This document shows positions 14,830 to 21,932 of a stretch of 26,358 bases of DNA, piece after piece. Under the pieces are notes generated by a model. It worked only from the letters and a program-made list of their open reading frames with translations, did not search any database and was not told where the DNA came from. The stretch is from Gammaproteobacteria bacterium. Its GTDB lineage: Bacteria > Pseudomonadota > Gammaproteobacteria > Pseudomonadales > DSM-25080. A program made the translations under genes and the position numbers. Location of the stretch: positions 1-26,358 of the forward strand of contig JABXIR010000127.1 in the NCBI GenBank assembly GCA_013372965.1. The letters are read 5' to 3'. The stretch's first letter is position 1; the number at the start of each line of letters is the position of its first letter.

Positions 14830-15210
14830 ATGATCAAGACTCAAGGACTGTCCATTGGTATAGAGCGAATCGGCTCGCAGGTTCTCATTCGCCTCAAAAT
14901 GATGGGCAAGCTGACGCACGAGGACTACGAACTCATGACGCCGCTCATTGATGACGCACTAGAGGGCATAGGTAAGCGGCAAGTTAAAGCGCTCGCGGAC
15001 CTTCGCGATCTCGAGGGATTCGAAGCACGCGCTGTGTGGGATGACTTCAAATTAGGACTGAAACACCACCATCAGTTCAAACAGGTCGCCGTGATTGGGG
15101 AGCAAAATTGGTTGGGTTTTGCCACTCGGATCGGCACAGCACTCACGGGCGCGGATATCAAATCGTTCGATAACGAAGTGGAAGCTATTAGCTGGTTAGA
15201 GAACGAGTAA
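14830..15210 (+). CDS. SpoIIAA-like / STAS-like protein (DUF3478 type)
   Basis: A 126-residue soluble protein. Its pattern, IGIERIGSQVLIRLKMMGKLTHEDYELM, then VKALADLRDLEGFEARAVWDD and FKQVAVIGEQNWLGFATRI, ending in the acidic SWLENE, fits the SpoIIAA-like family (PF11964). This family has a STAS-related alpha/beta fold that may bind lipids or regulators; the biological role is not established. The gene lies 12 bases after the dipeptidase with a GCGGAG ribosome-binding site. It ends 5 bases before the convergent hypothetical gene. Confidence 0.8.
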   Translation: MIKTQGLSIGIERIGSQVLIRLKMMGKLTHEDYELMTPLIDDALEGIGKRQVKALADLRDLEGFEARAVWDDFKLGLKHHHQFKQVAVIGEQNWLGFATRIGTALTGADIKSFDNEVEAISWLENE

Positions 15211-15215
15211 CCTAA

Positions 15216-15722
15216 TTAGGCGAGTCGGGTGATACCGCTCTCGCCGCTTAGGTCTCCGACGATCCAGATTTGCTCGAATGCGTGCCCGTTGGGCACCGAT
15301 ATTTGAGACTTTAATTTGGCAAAGTCGCTGTTATTCCAATCGGGATTGGCATTTCTAATTACGAGCCAGACACGTTGCGTATCGTAACTCTTTTCCGCCT
15401 TACCAGAGACAATGCGCGACAGCGCATCAAACAGACGTCCTTCACTATCGTCACAGCGATCAATACTGGCTAACTCCGTAATCATTTTCGGACTCAACTC
15501 TCGCCCCAGAATCGCCATCGCCTGAGCACTTGATCCGTAGAGGTGCGCGATTTCGAGATCGAGCCGCTGATCGTCTAGGTAGGCCGACACGTCCGGCTTA
15601 CGCGGTTCGTTGTGCCATATATGTCGAAAGGGTCGACCGAACTGCCGCTCATACTCGCGCATAAAAACCTTAGCAGCCTCGTGCTCGAGTCGTTTTTTTT
15701 CTTGGTCGCTGTTCGCATTCAT
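15216..15722 (-). CDS. Hypothetical protein, possible PD-(D/E)XK-nuclease-like pattern
   Basis: A 168-residue soluble protein from the ATG at 15722; an in-frame upstream ATG at 15806 would give 196 residues but leave only 21 bases to the divergent ClsC-like gene, so the inner start is preferred. I do not recognise the family. The N-terminus is charged (EKKRLEHEAAKVFMREYERQ). Next come RPFRHIWHNEPRKPDVSAY and RLDLEIAHLYGS, where an early Glu, the Asp of KPDV and the Glu of LEIAH are spaced somewhat as in PD-(D/E)XK enzymes, though the usual Lys is replaced. The C-terminal part has WLVIRNANPDWN and FEQIWIVGD, which look like beta-strands. No signal peptide or membrane span is seen. No function is assigned. 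Confidence 0.7.
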   Translation of the reverse strand: MNANSDQEKKRLEHEAAKVFMREYERQFGRPFRHIWHNEPRKPDVSAYLDDQRLDLEIAHLYGSSAQAMAILGRELSPKMITELASIDRCDDSEGRLFDALSRIVSGKAEKSYDTQRVWLVIRNANPDWNNSDFAKLKSQISVPNGHAFEQIWIVGDLSGESGITRLA

Positions 15723-15827
15723 CGCAGACGTTACCCCTATCTTGATCGTTGAGTTTAACAACACGACGTGGCGTCCTTCAATGGACGTGATAACCTTAAA
15801 TATCATCAGCTCGCGATTCGCTAACCC

Positions 15828-17360
15828 ATGACAAAAACGTTTTTTACCTTGATCGGCTTCTTGCTCCTATCGGCTTGCACACAACTACCCGATAACACTC
15901 ATACGCCCAGAGACTATGTCATCGACCCGCAACTCGATGGTCGCATGCGACACGCTGTCGATCGACTTAACTTTCCAGACGACGCATCATCAGCGTTCTT
16001 GCCAATCGCCGATGGTCTCGCGGCTTTTGCAGCGCGCGTTCAACTCGTCGAAGCCGCAGACCACTCGCTCGACATCCAGTATTACATCTGGCACAACGAT
16101 CTAACGGGTCGGATTCTCGCCAAGCGCGTACTCGATGCAGCAGACCGAGGCGTGCGTGTTCGACTACTTCTCGACGATATCGATACCGCTGGAAAGGAGT
16201 TAGGGCTTCAAGCTCTAAATCATCATCCGATGATCTCCATTCGGTTGTTTAACCCAATCACAAGTGGGTCGGTACGTGCATTCAACGCCATCGGAGATCT
16301 CGATCGCGTTAATCGACGCATGCACAACAAGTCACTCACGGCCGATGGGACGGCGGTCATTATCGGCGGGCGAAATATCGGCAACGAATACTTTTCTGCA
16401 GAGGCACACGCAAGCTTTGCCGACTTCGATGTCATCGGTGTTGGAACCATACTTGAACAAAGTAACCGCAATTTTGACGACTATTGGAATAGCATTCACA
16501 GCTACCCGCTGGAGTTAATTCATCGCCCCCATGCCAACCCAGATCAAGCACTCAAACAGCTGAGGTCCAATTTGGCTGACTTCGAAGAAGCGGCTCTTGA
16601 GTCAGATTACATACAAGCATTAAACTCAAGTCGAGAGATGCATCACGCCATCGCTGAGGAGCGAGACCTATTGTGGGGCAATGCCTATCTACTAACCGAT
16701 GCGCCCGACAAATTGGACGCCTCCGAGGTGACAATTGAGACTCACGTTGCCCTCCAGCTACACCGTGTTTTGAGTGCCGCCGAACAAGAGGTTTTAATCG
16801 TATCGCCTTATTTTGTTCCCACCGATGCTTTGCTCGGCTTCTTTGATGAATTAATCAGCGAGGGCATTCGCGTCCGAATCTTAACGAACTCACTCTCCGC
16901 CAATGATGTCTCATTGGTTCATGCGGGCTATTTAAATCACCGAGAAGCCTTACTTGAAATGGGCGTTGAGCTGTTCGAATATCGAGACAATCCAACGCAG
17001 GAACATACACGAGGACACTGGTACGGATCGAGCCGAGCGAGTTTGCATGCCAAGACGATCACGATTGACGACCGCTTCGTTTTTGTGGGCTCGTTTAATG
17101 TCGATCCACGATCGATGTACCTCAATACCGAAATGGGCGTGTTAATCGAAAACCAAGCCATGGCGGACGGGTTTGAGAAAGCTCTCGGCGACAGTCTGAT
17201 TAACCGAGCTTACGAGGTAACGCTCGTCGACGGTAAATTAAACTGGCGAACGATGATCGAGGGCGAAGAGATTCATTACGATTACGAACCCGAGACCAGT
17301 TGGTGGACGCGCACAAAAACACGCGTCCTGTCTTGGTTCGTTATTGAAGACTGGCTCTAA
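15828..17360 (+). CDS. Phospholipase D-family lipoprotein, ClsC/YmdC-like cardiolipin synthase
   Basis: A 510-residue protein with a signal peptide and lipobox LLSAC (Cys17), implying a membrane-anchored periplasmic enzyme. Two HKD catalytic motifs are intact: HNKSLTADG (H166, K168, D173) followed by GGRNIGNEYF, and HAKTITIDD (H407, K409, D414) followed by GSFNVDPRS. This two-HKD layout with N-terminal DIQYYIWHND is that of ClsC (YmdC), which makes cardiolipin from phosphatidylglycerol and phosphatidylethanolamine. ClsC of E. coli needs the partner YmdB, and no ymdB is seen here. The gene stands alone on the plus strand, and its last 4 bases overlap the end of the convergent RimB-like gene. 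A different phospholipid transferase or phospholipase D is possible. Confidence 0.88.
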   Translation: MTKTFFTLIGFLLLSACTQLPDNTHTPRDYVIDPQLDGRMRHAVDRLNFPDDASSAFLPIADGLAAFAARVQLVEAADHSLDIQYYIWHNDLTGRILAKRVLDAADRGVRVRLLLDDIDTAGKELGLQALNHHPMISIRLFNPITSGSVRAFNAIGDLDRVNRRMHNKSLTADGTAVIIGGRNIGNEYFSAEAHASFADFDVIGVGTILEQSNRNFDDYWNSIHSYPLELIHRPHANPDQALKQLRSNLADFEEAALESDYIQALNSSREMHHAIAEERDLLWGNAYLLTDAPDKLDASEVTIETHVALQLHRVLSAAEQEVLIVSPYFVPTDALLGFFDELISEGIRVRILTNSLSANDVSLVHAGYLNHREALLEMGVELFEYRDNPTQEHTRGHWYGSSRASLHAKTITIDDRFVFVGSFNVDPRSMYLNTEMGVLIENQAMADGFEKALGDSLINRAYEVTLVDGKLNWRTMIEGEEIHYDYEPETSWWTRTKTRVLSWFVIEDWL

Positions 17361-17788
17361 CTTTGAGTGCTCGATAGATAGGTCTGAGACGGATCCACTA
17401 AGACTCGATCTGACATACCCTCACGACCGAGCAACATTAGGTAGGTCATGTCTGAGCGATCCGTTAATGTAATCAAGATAGACCACTGTTGATCACCCAG
17501 TTCCATGACCGTTTTGATCACGTAACGCTGCTGCACCTCACCGTTCGACGACTTGACCCGACGTATGTCATGAATTGGGGCTTCACATCGGATGGTCGCG
17601 TCAACGTTGTAAGAATCTGGATGCAAATCAAAGGCGACCCATTGCTTACCGTTTTTCTTAACACGCTCGATGTGATCGACGTGGATTGACGACGTCTGCG
17701 CGCCCGTATCAACCCGAACTTGCAGGTCTTTTATACCGAGTTCGGGCAAATTAATACTCTCCAAACTACCAATCAATAATTTATTCAT
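17357..17788 (-). CDS. RimB-like retropepsin-type protease (PF05618)
   Basis: A 143-residue protein with the aspartyl protease-like motif VDTGAQTSSIHV (Asp27) and the second family motif MLLGREGM (118-125). This family is labelled ATP-dependent zinc protease in older databases. RimB of Pseudomonas, as I recall, is a relative that trims the poly-glutamate tails that RimK adds to ribosomal protein S6. Its ATG overlaps the stop of the M14 deacylase gene by 4 bases (ATGA), and that gene overlaps rimK, so the three are translationally linked. This context supports a RimB role strongly. It contains no signal peptide, so it is cytoplasmic. Confidence 0.85.
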   Translation of the reverse strand: MNKLLIGSLESINLPELGIKDLQVRVDTGAQTSSIHVDHIERVKKNGKQWVAFDLHPDSYNVDATIRCEAPIHDIRRVKSSNGEVQQRYVIKTVMELGDQQWSILITLTDRSDMTYLMLLGREGMSDRVLVDPSQTYLSSTQS

Positions 17789-18834
17789 GCCGATTCACTC
17801 GCTCTCGAATTCAACGCATCGTCGTTCAACACCTCTTGCATTGTTTCAATATGTTCAACAACGCCCTCTTCATCACCTTTAAAATAGGCGATATGGAACA
17901 TCGCATCCCCTTCTTGAACCAGAGGGATATTCTGCTTCCCAATAATAATGCCTGACTTAACCGCGACCACGTGACAGAGCATTTCACCGAACGGGTTACC
18001 GATTTCCGCCAACACCTCGCCCGCCTCAACCCGATCACCCAACTTTTTACGATCGCGGACGAAGCCACTCTCATCGGCTCGAACCCAAGCGCTCGCCGTG
18101 GCTACAAACGGCTCGATGGGCGTCTTGCGCTTTGATTTTGCCCTGGCATTGGTCATACCGAGCTTCGTCATCACGTTAAGTACACCTCGGAGTCCAGCCT
18201 TGATAGAAAGCTCATCAAAACGAAGCGCCTGCCCCGCTTCGTACAACAAGATCTTTGCCCCCATCGAGACCGCCGATTCACGTAACGAGCCATCTCGTAA
18301 ATCCGCATTCAGCAATACCGGAACGCCAAACGCGTCAGCCAGATCACGTGTCTCAGGATCGGTTAAGTTGGCGCGAATTTGCGGCAAGTTCGAACGATGT
18401 ATCGCGCCCGTATGAAGGTCGATGCCATAGTCACACTTGCTCACAATCTCCGTCAAGAACACGTGCGCCACTCGACCCGCTAGAGATCCTCGAGCCGACC
18501 CAGGAAAACAGCGATTTAAGTCACGCCGGTCAGGCAAGTAACGGCTTTGGTTTAACACCCCATAGACGTTCACCATGGGCACCGCTATTAAGGTTCCCGA
18601 TGCTAGCTTCGGCGTTTTCTGAGCGATTAAACGTCGAATGATTTCGATTCCATTTAGCTCATCACCGTGAACCGCTGCACTCACGAACATAACGGGACCG
18701 GGCTTTTTACCCCGAGCAACGTACACCGGCATGGTCACTGCTGAACCTGTGTATAAATCGGCTACCGGTATTTCAAGCTTTTGACGTGCACCGGGTCTAA
18801 TTCTTTGCCCACCAATAATCAGCTCGTCAGACAT
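17785..18834 (-). CDS. Succinylglutamate desuccinylase/aspartoacylase-family (M14) deacylase
   Basis: A 349-residue M14-type zinc hydrolase. The ligands and base are visible: HGDE (H56, E59) in VSAAVHGDELNG, His141 in GIDLHTG and the likely catalytic Glu199 in LYEAGQ. After about residue 248 comes a small beta-rich lobe (VRADESGFV, later GDRVEAGEVLAEIGNPFG), resembling the lipoyl/biotinyl-like C-terminal domain of the AstE/AspA group. AstE proper works in arginine catabolism, but no ast genes are here. Instead it lies between rimK (1-base overlap, TAATG) and the RimB-like protease (4-base overlap). A role in removing glutamate or another acyl group from RimK products is plausible but inferred. 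Confidence 0.85.
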   Translation of the reverse strand: MSDELIIGGQRIRPGARQKLEIPVADLYTGSAVTMPVYVARGKKPGPVMFVSAAVHGDELNGIEIIRRLIAQKTPKLASGTLIAVPMVNVYGVLNQSRYLPDRRDLNRCFPGSARGSLAGRVAHVFLTEIVSKCDYGIDLHTGAIHRSNLPQIRANLTDPETRDLADAFGVPVLLNADLRDGSLRESAVSMGAKILLYEAGQALRFDELSIKAGLRGVLNVMTKLGMTNARAKSKRKTPIEPFVATASAWVRADESGFVRDRKKLGDRVEAGEVLAEIGNPFGEMLCHVVAVKSGIIIGKQNIPLVQEGDAMFHIAYFKGDEEGVVEHIETMQEVLNDDALNSRASESA

Positions 18835-19739
18835 TAGCCTTTTCCACGCGTTTTCGTTTTGTTAGGTTTCGAATTTTTTTCGATGAATTCGTAAATTACA
18901 GCGGCAACATCTTTACCTGTTGCGGTCTCAATACCTTCAAGTCCGGGAGATGAGTTAACCTCCATTACGACCGGGCCGCGGTTTGATCTTAGAATATCGA
19001 CACCACAGACATTCAAGCCCATTGCTTTTGCCGCATTGACGGCCGTTGCGCGCTCGTCCTTCGTCAGGCGAACCACTTCTGCACTTCCACCACGGTGTAA
19101 ATTCGAGCGAAACTCACCCTCGGCACCCTGCCGCTTCATCGCCGCGATGACTTTTCCACCAACAACAAAACAACGAATGTCGGCGCCACCTGCTTCTTTG
19201 ATGAACTCTTGCACCAAGATGTTCGTTTGCAGCCCCATAAACGCCTCAATGATTGCCTCTGCTGTTTTGTTGGTTTCAGCCAAGACCACACCAATACCCT
19301 GTGTTCCCTCGAGTAGCTTAACAACCACCGGAGCTCCGCCGACGTTTTTAATTAAGTCTTTGATGTTATCGGGCTTGTTCGCAAACCCGGTTCTCGGAAG
19401 ACCAATACCCTTCCGTGAAAGGAGCTGTAACGAGCGCAGCTTGTCTCGAGAACGACTAATCGCAACCGACTCGTTCACAGAGAACGTGCCCATCATCTCG
19501 AACTGACGCACGACGCTGGTACCATAAAAAGTTACCGACGCGCCAATACGCGGAATGATCGTGTCGTACTTGGGAAGCTCTTCACCCTTGTAACGAACCG
19601 TCGGATTGCTGCTGGTAATATCCATGTAGCAGTGCAGCGTATCAATGACATCTACCGTATGGCCACGCGCTTCACCGGCTTCTTTTAAGCGTCGAGTTGA
19701 ATAAAGATTAGGTCCTCGTGAAAGTATACCCACGCGCAT
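18834..19739 (-). CDS. rimK: RimK, ribosomal protein S6--L-glutamate ligase (ATP-grasp)
   Basis: A 301-residue ATP-grasp ligase that adds glutamate residues to the C-terminus of ribosomal protein S6 and can make poly-alpha-glutamate. Diagnostic stretches are the start MRVGILSRGPNLYSTRRL, VVKLLEGTQGIGV (the ATP-grasp lid region), DIRCFVVGGKVIAAMKR and VMEVNSSPGLEGIE near the end (Mg/ATP ligands). The length is that of E. coli RimK (about 300). The ATG at 19739 has a strong AAAGGAG ribosome-binding site (19747-19753) 7 bases upstream. It is the first gene of the rimK-deacylase-protease operon. The C-terminus has a short basic tail, NSKPNKTKTRGKG. Confidence 0.95.
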   Translation of the reverse strand: MRVGILSRGPNLYSTRRLKEAGEARGHTVDVIDTLHCYMDITSSNPTVRYKGEELPKYDTIIPRIGASVTFYGTSVVRQFEMMGTFSVNESVAISRSRDKLRSLQLLSRKGIGLPRTGFANKPDNIKDLIKNVGGAPVVVKLLEGTQGIGVVLAETNKTAEAIIEAFMGLQTNILVQEFIKEAGGADIRCFVVGGKVIAAMKRQGAEGEFRSNLHRGGSAEVVRLTKDERATAVNAAKAMGLNVCGVDILRSNRGPVVMEVNSSPGLEGIETATGKDVAAVIYEFIEKNSKPNKTKTRGKG

Positions 19740-19774
19740 GTTGTGACTCCTTTGCTAAACCGAATGGTAAATTT

Positions 19775-19793
19775 AATATAGTTGTGGACTATA
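19775..19793 (-). promoter_or_regulatory. Candidate -10 boxes for the rimK operon
   Basis: TATATT (19775-19780) and TATAGT (19788-19793) read on the minus strand lie 36-54 bases upstream of the rimK ATG. Neither has a good -35 box at the right distance. Otherwise the 120-base gap to zntB shows no clear terminator. Confidence 0.3.
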
Positions 19794-19859
19794 GGCGCTT
19801 CTGATCGCTCTGAACATCTATTTCAGCGAAGTTGAACTAGCAACATCTGCTTACTCGAA

Positions 19860-20822
19860 TCAGAACCAGCCGCGCTTTTTGAACAACCAAATCTGTAACG
19901 CAACGATAACACTTAAGCCCGCACAGACAATGATGAATGCCCATTCCGAGTCAGCCCCCGGCAAGCCTGCCACGTTAATGCCGAGCAAACCCGTTAAGAA
20001 GCCCAGTGGTAAAAATACGGCAGCGACAATCGACAGCGCATACATTCGACGATTGAGTTCATCCGATAAACGTCCGACGATTTGTTCGCTCATAACGGCC
20101 GCTCGATCGCGCGCGGCGTCTAAGTCTTCCACGTAGCGTGACACGACTTCAACTTGCTCGCGAATTCGCTCTGATTCTTCCGGTGTAAAGCGCCCTTTGG
20201 ATAACTCAAACAACGACTTGAGTGCATCTCTTTGGGGCGACAAATAGCGTTTGAAGACGATCGTTTTGCGCCGACAATCACCTAATTGATCTCGCAAAGT
20301 TTTAGCATCACCTTCCGCGTATTGCTCCTCGATTTCGTCGATATCGTCTAACAGATCGGATAGTGTCTCTCTCATTCGAGAGAGTAGCTTCTCGGCAATC
20401 TCGCATATTAATTCTGCAGGCGATTCAGGGCCTTGGCCGTTGGCAATCAGATCGGCAAGTGCAGCGGCCGAGAGCAAGCGACGTCGACGTGTGGAAACCA
20501 CCGTATTCTCGGTAATCCAGAGTCGAATAGTCACCATGTCTTCCGGAGCAGAATCATCGCTAAAATTGATCCCTCTAAGGGATACCATGATGCCATCGCG
20601 GTGAAGCGTCGCCCGGGGGCGAGGATCTTCACTTAATAGAAAGCTTTCTACGATGTCATCGATTTCATCATGTGCTTCGAGCCACGAACGTGTTTCGGCC
20701 ACACTGTAGTCGAGATGAATCCAATAACATTCCGAGCGATCGAGCCGCGTCGATAAGCTAATTGCTTTGCCTTTGTCATCACCCGATAACTGATATCCAT
20801 ATACCAAAGCCGTTTCGGCCAT
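19860..20822 (-). CDS. zntB: CorA-superfamily zinc transporter, ZntB-like
   Basis: A 320-residue CorA-superfamily protein with a soluble N-terminal funnel (about residues 1-255), including a long charged helix, and two C-terminal membrane spans (about 262-281 and 293-313) ending in the basic KKRGWF. The pore loop reads GIN (281-283) in the position where CorA has GMN and ZntB usually GVN. Other ZntB-like features are LWITENTVVSTRRRR and the acidic DDIDEIEEQY region. ZntB moves zinc, by proton-coupled uptake in recent work and efflux in older work. The ATG has an AGAGGA ribosome-binding site. It is divergent from the sulfide-oxidation operon. Confidence 0.88.
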   Translation of the reverse strand: MAETALVYGYQLSGDDKGKAISLSTRLDRSECYWIHLDYSVAETRSWLEAHDEIDDIVESFLLSEDPRPRATLHRDGIMVSLRGINFSDDSAPEDMVTIRLWITENTVVSTRRRRLLSAAALADLIANGQGPESPAELICEIAEKLLSRMRETLSDLLDDIDEIEEQYAEGDAKTLRDQLGDCRRKTIVFKRYLSPQRDALKSLFELSKGRFTPEESERIREQVEVVSRYVEDLDAARDRAAVMSEQIVGRLSDELNRRMYALSIVAAVFLPLGFLTGLLGINVAGLPGADSEWAFIIVCAGLSVIVALQIWLFKKRGWF

Positions 20823-20861
20823 TGATCGTTCCTCTCAACGGTTTCGCCTGACGTCACTGTC

Positions 20862-20886
20862 GAAGAGTCGAGACTGTTGACTCTTC
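20862..20886. repeat. Inverted repeat GAAGAGTC / GACTCTTC in the zntB leader
   Basis: Perfect 8-bp arms (20862-20869 and 20879-20886) flank a 9-base loop, about 40-64 bases upstream of zntB. It may be a leader hairpin for zntB or a protein-binding site. No T-tract follows on the minus strand. Confidence 0.4.
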
Positions 20887-20936
20887 ACTAACCTAAAAGC
20901 TTAGGATAGCTGAACTCAGTTATACTACCTTAATGT

Positions 20937-20959
20937 GCACCATGGCAATTAAATGGTGC
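20937..20959. repeat. Inverted repeat GCACCAT / ATGGTGC between zntB and the sulfide operon
   Basis: Perfect 7-bp arms (20937-20943 and 20953-20959) flank a 9-base AT-rich spacer. It ends 17 bases upstream of the -35 box of the sulfide operon, a position suited to an activator or a second operator. Confidence 0.4.
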
Positions 20960-20976
20960 GCTTGGCTATCCAGCAC

Positions 20977-21005
20977 TTGACACGTTAATAACCATATATT
21001 AGTAT
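20977..21005 (+). promoter_or_regulatory. Promoter of the sulfide-oxidation operon
   Basis: A consensus -35 box TTGACA (20977-20982) is followed after 17 bases by TAGTAT (21000-21005), four of six matches to the -10 consensus. The expected start of transcription is near 21012, about 28 bases before the preferred ATG at 21040. Confidence 0.6.
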
Positions 21006-21018
21006 TTTCTAATATATG
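20993..21018. promoter_or_regulatory. AT-rich palindrome over the -10 region, candidate BigR/SqrR-type operator
   Basis: Perfect 10-bp arms, CATATATTAG (20993-21002) and CTAATATATG (21009-21018), flank a TATTTT spacer. The palindrome covers the -10 box and start site of the sulfide operon. ArsR-family persulfide sensors such as BigR are known to repress similar operons from AT-rich palindromes at this position. No such regulator gene is present in the window. Confidence 0.6.
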
Positions 21019-21025
21019 AATTCAC

Positions 21026-21031
21026 TGGAGA
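21026..21031 (+). promoter_or_regulatory. Ribosome-binding site fixing the persulfide dioxygenase start at 21040
   Basis: TGGAGA, with its GGAG core at 21027-21030, lies 9 bases upstream of the ATG at 21040. The in-frame ATG at 21016 lies inside the palindrome and next to the predicted transcription start, so it is unlikely to be used. Confidence 0.6.
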
Positions 21032-21039
21032 AACTCGTT

Positions 21040-21921
21040 ATGACAAACACGACTTCAAGCGCGCCTGAGATTACTCATTTCTTTGAGCCCGACTCGAATA
21101 CCTTTGCGTATGTTGTTACTGATCCAGATACTAAAAAATGCGCCATCATCGATAGCTTTCTTGATTTCGATTATGCATCAGGGACGATCCGCTATGACGG
21201 CGCCGACGATATTATTCGCTTCATCAGCGAGCACGAGCTAACCGTCGAGTGGATTATTGAAACACACGTGCATGCAGATCACCTCTCAGCGGCGCCTTAC
21301 CTACAGGCGCGAGTTGGCGGAAAGCTGGGTATTGGAGAACAAATCTCGGTGGTCCAAGAGGTTTTCGGACAGGTCTTCAACGAGGGCACCGAGTTCCGTC
21401 GAGATGGCTCACAATTCGATCACCTCTTCACCGACGGTGAACACTACAAGGTCGGCAATCTAGATGCTGTGGCGATACACACACCCGGACACACACCCGC
21501 ATGCTTTACCCATGTCATAGGCGACGCAGCGTTTGTAGGCGACACCCTATTTATGCCAGACGCGGGCACCGCTCGCGCAGATTTTCCAGGAGGGAGCGCG
21601 TCCACCTTATTTGATTCAGTTAACCGAATCCTCGAGCTTCCTGATGACACCCGTATTTTCATGTGCCATGACTACGGCCCAAATGGTCGTGAGCTCAAAT
21701 ACCAAACCAGCGTTGCCGAGCAAAAACAGGCCAATATTCACGTAAAGAAAGGCACCACCAAGGAAACCTTCGTGCAGCTCCGAGAGGCTCGCGATGCCAC
21801 GCTCGCGATGCCACGTTTGATTCTTCCGTCGTTACAGGTGAATATGCATGCAGGCAAGTTGCCAAAAGCGGAGAACAACGGTACGTCCTACCTAAAGATT
21901 CCGCTTAACGCATTTAAGTAA
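21040..21921 (+). CDS. Persulfide dioxygenase, ETHE1/Blh-like metallo-beta-lactamase fold
   Basis: A 293-residue enzyme from the ATG at 21040, expected to oxidise glutathione persulfide to sulfite with O2, using one Fe(II). The metallo-beta-lactamase motif THVHADH (residues 75-81) and the later His151 (TPGHTPAC), Asp168 (VGDTLF) and His210 (MCHDYG) are all present; His76, His151 and Asp168 correspond to the iron ligands of ETHE1-type enzymes. The stretch GTARADFPGGSASTL is typical of the bacterial Blh/persulfide dioxygenase group. It is the first gene of the operon with a DUF442-SQR fusion and SulP, which strongly supports the assignment. The operon promoter and operator lie just upstream. 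Confidence 0.92.
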   Translation: MTNTTSSAPEITHFFEPDSNTFAYVVTDPDTKKCAIIDSFLDFDYASGTIRYDGADDIIRFISEHELTVEWIIETHVHADHLSAAPYLQARVGGKLGIGEQISVVQEVFGQVFNEGTEFRRDGSQFDHLFTDGEHYKVGNLDAVAIHTPGHTPACFTHVIGDAAFVGDTLFMPDAGTARADFPGGSASTLFDSVNRILELPDDTRIFMCHDYGPNGRELKYQTSVAEQKQANIHVKKGTTKETFVQLREARDATLAMPRLILPSLQVNMHAGKLPKAENNGTSYLKIPLNAFK

Positions 21922-21932
21922 AGGAGCGAGTT

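Noticed and set aside
15211..15220. CCTAATTAGG palindrome, with CCTAA...TTAGG dyads also at 20892-20905 and 25655-25670
   Set aside because: Arms of only five bases with different spacers, two of them touching stop codons (which favours TAA/TTA). Probably chance, not a repeat family or terminators.
19036..19506. A 156-codon plus-strand open frame
   Set aside because: It is antisense to rimK, whose identity is certain; the composition is typical of a shadow frame.
21016..21039. Upstream in-frame ATG for the persulfide dioxygenase
   Set aside because: It lies within the right arm of the operator palindrome, next to the predicted transcription start. The ATG at 21040 has a GGAG site and begins at the family's usual N-terminus.
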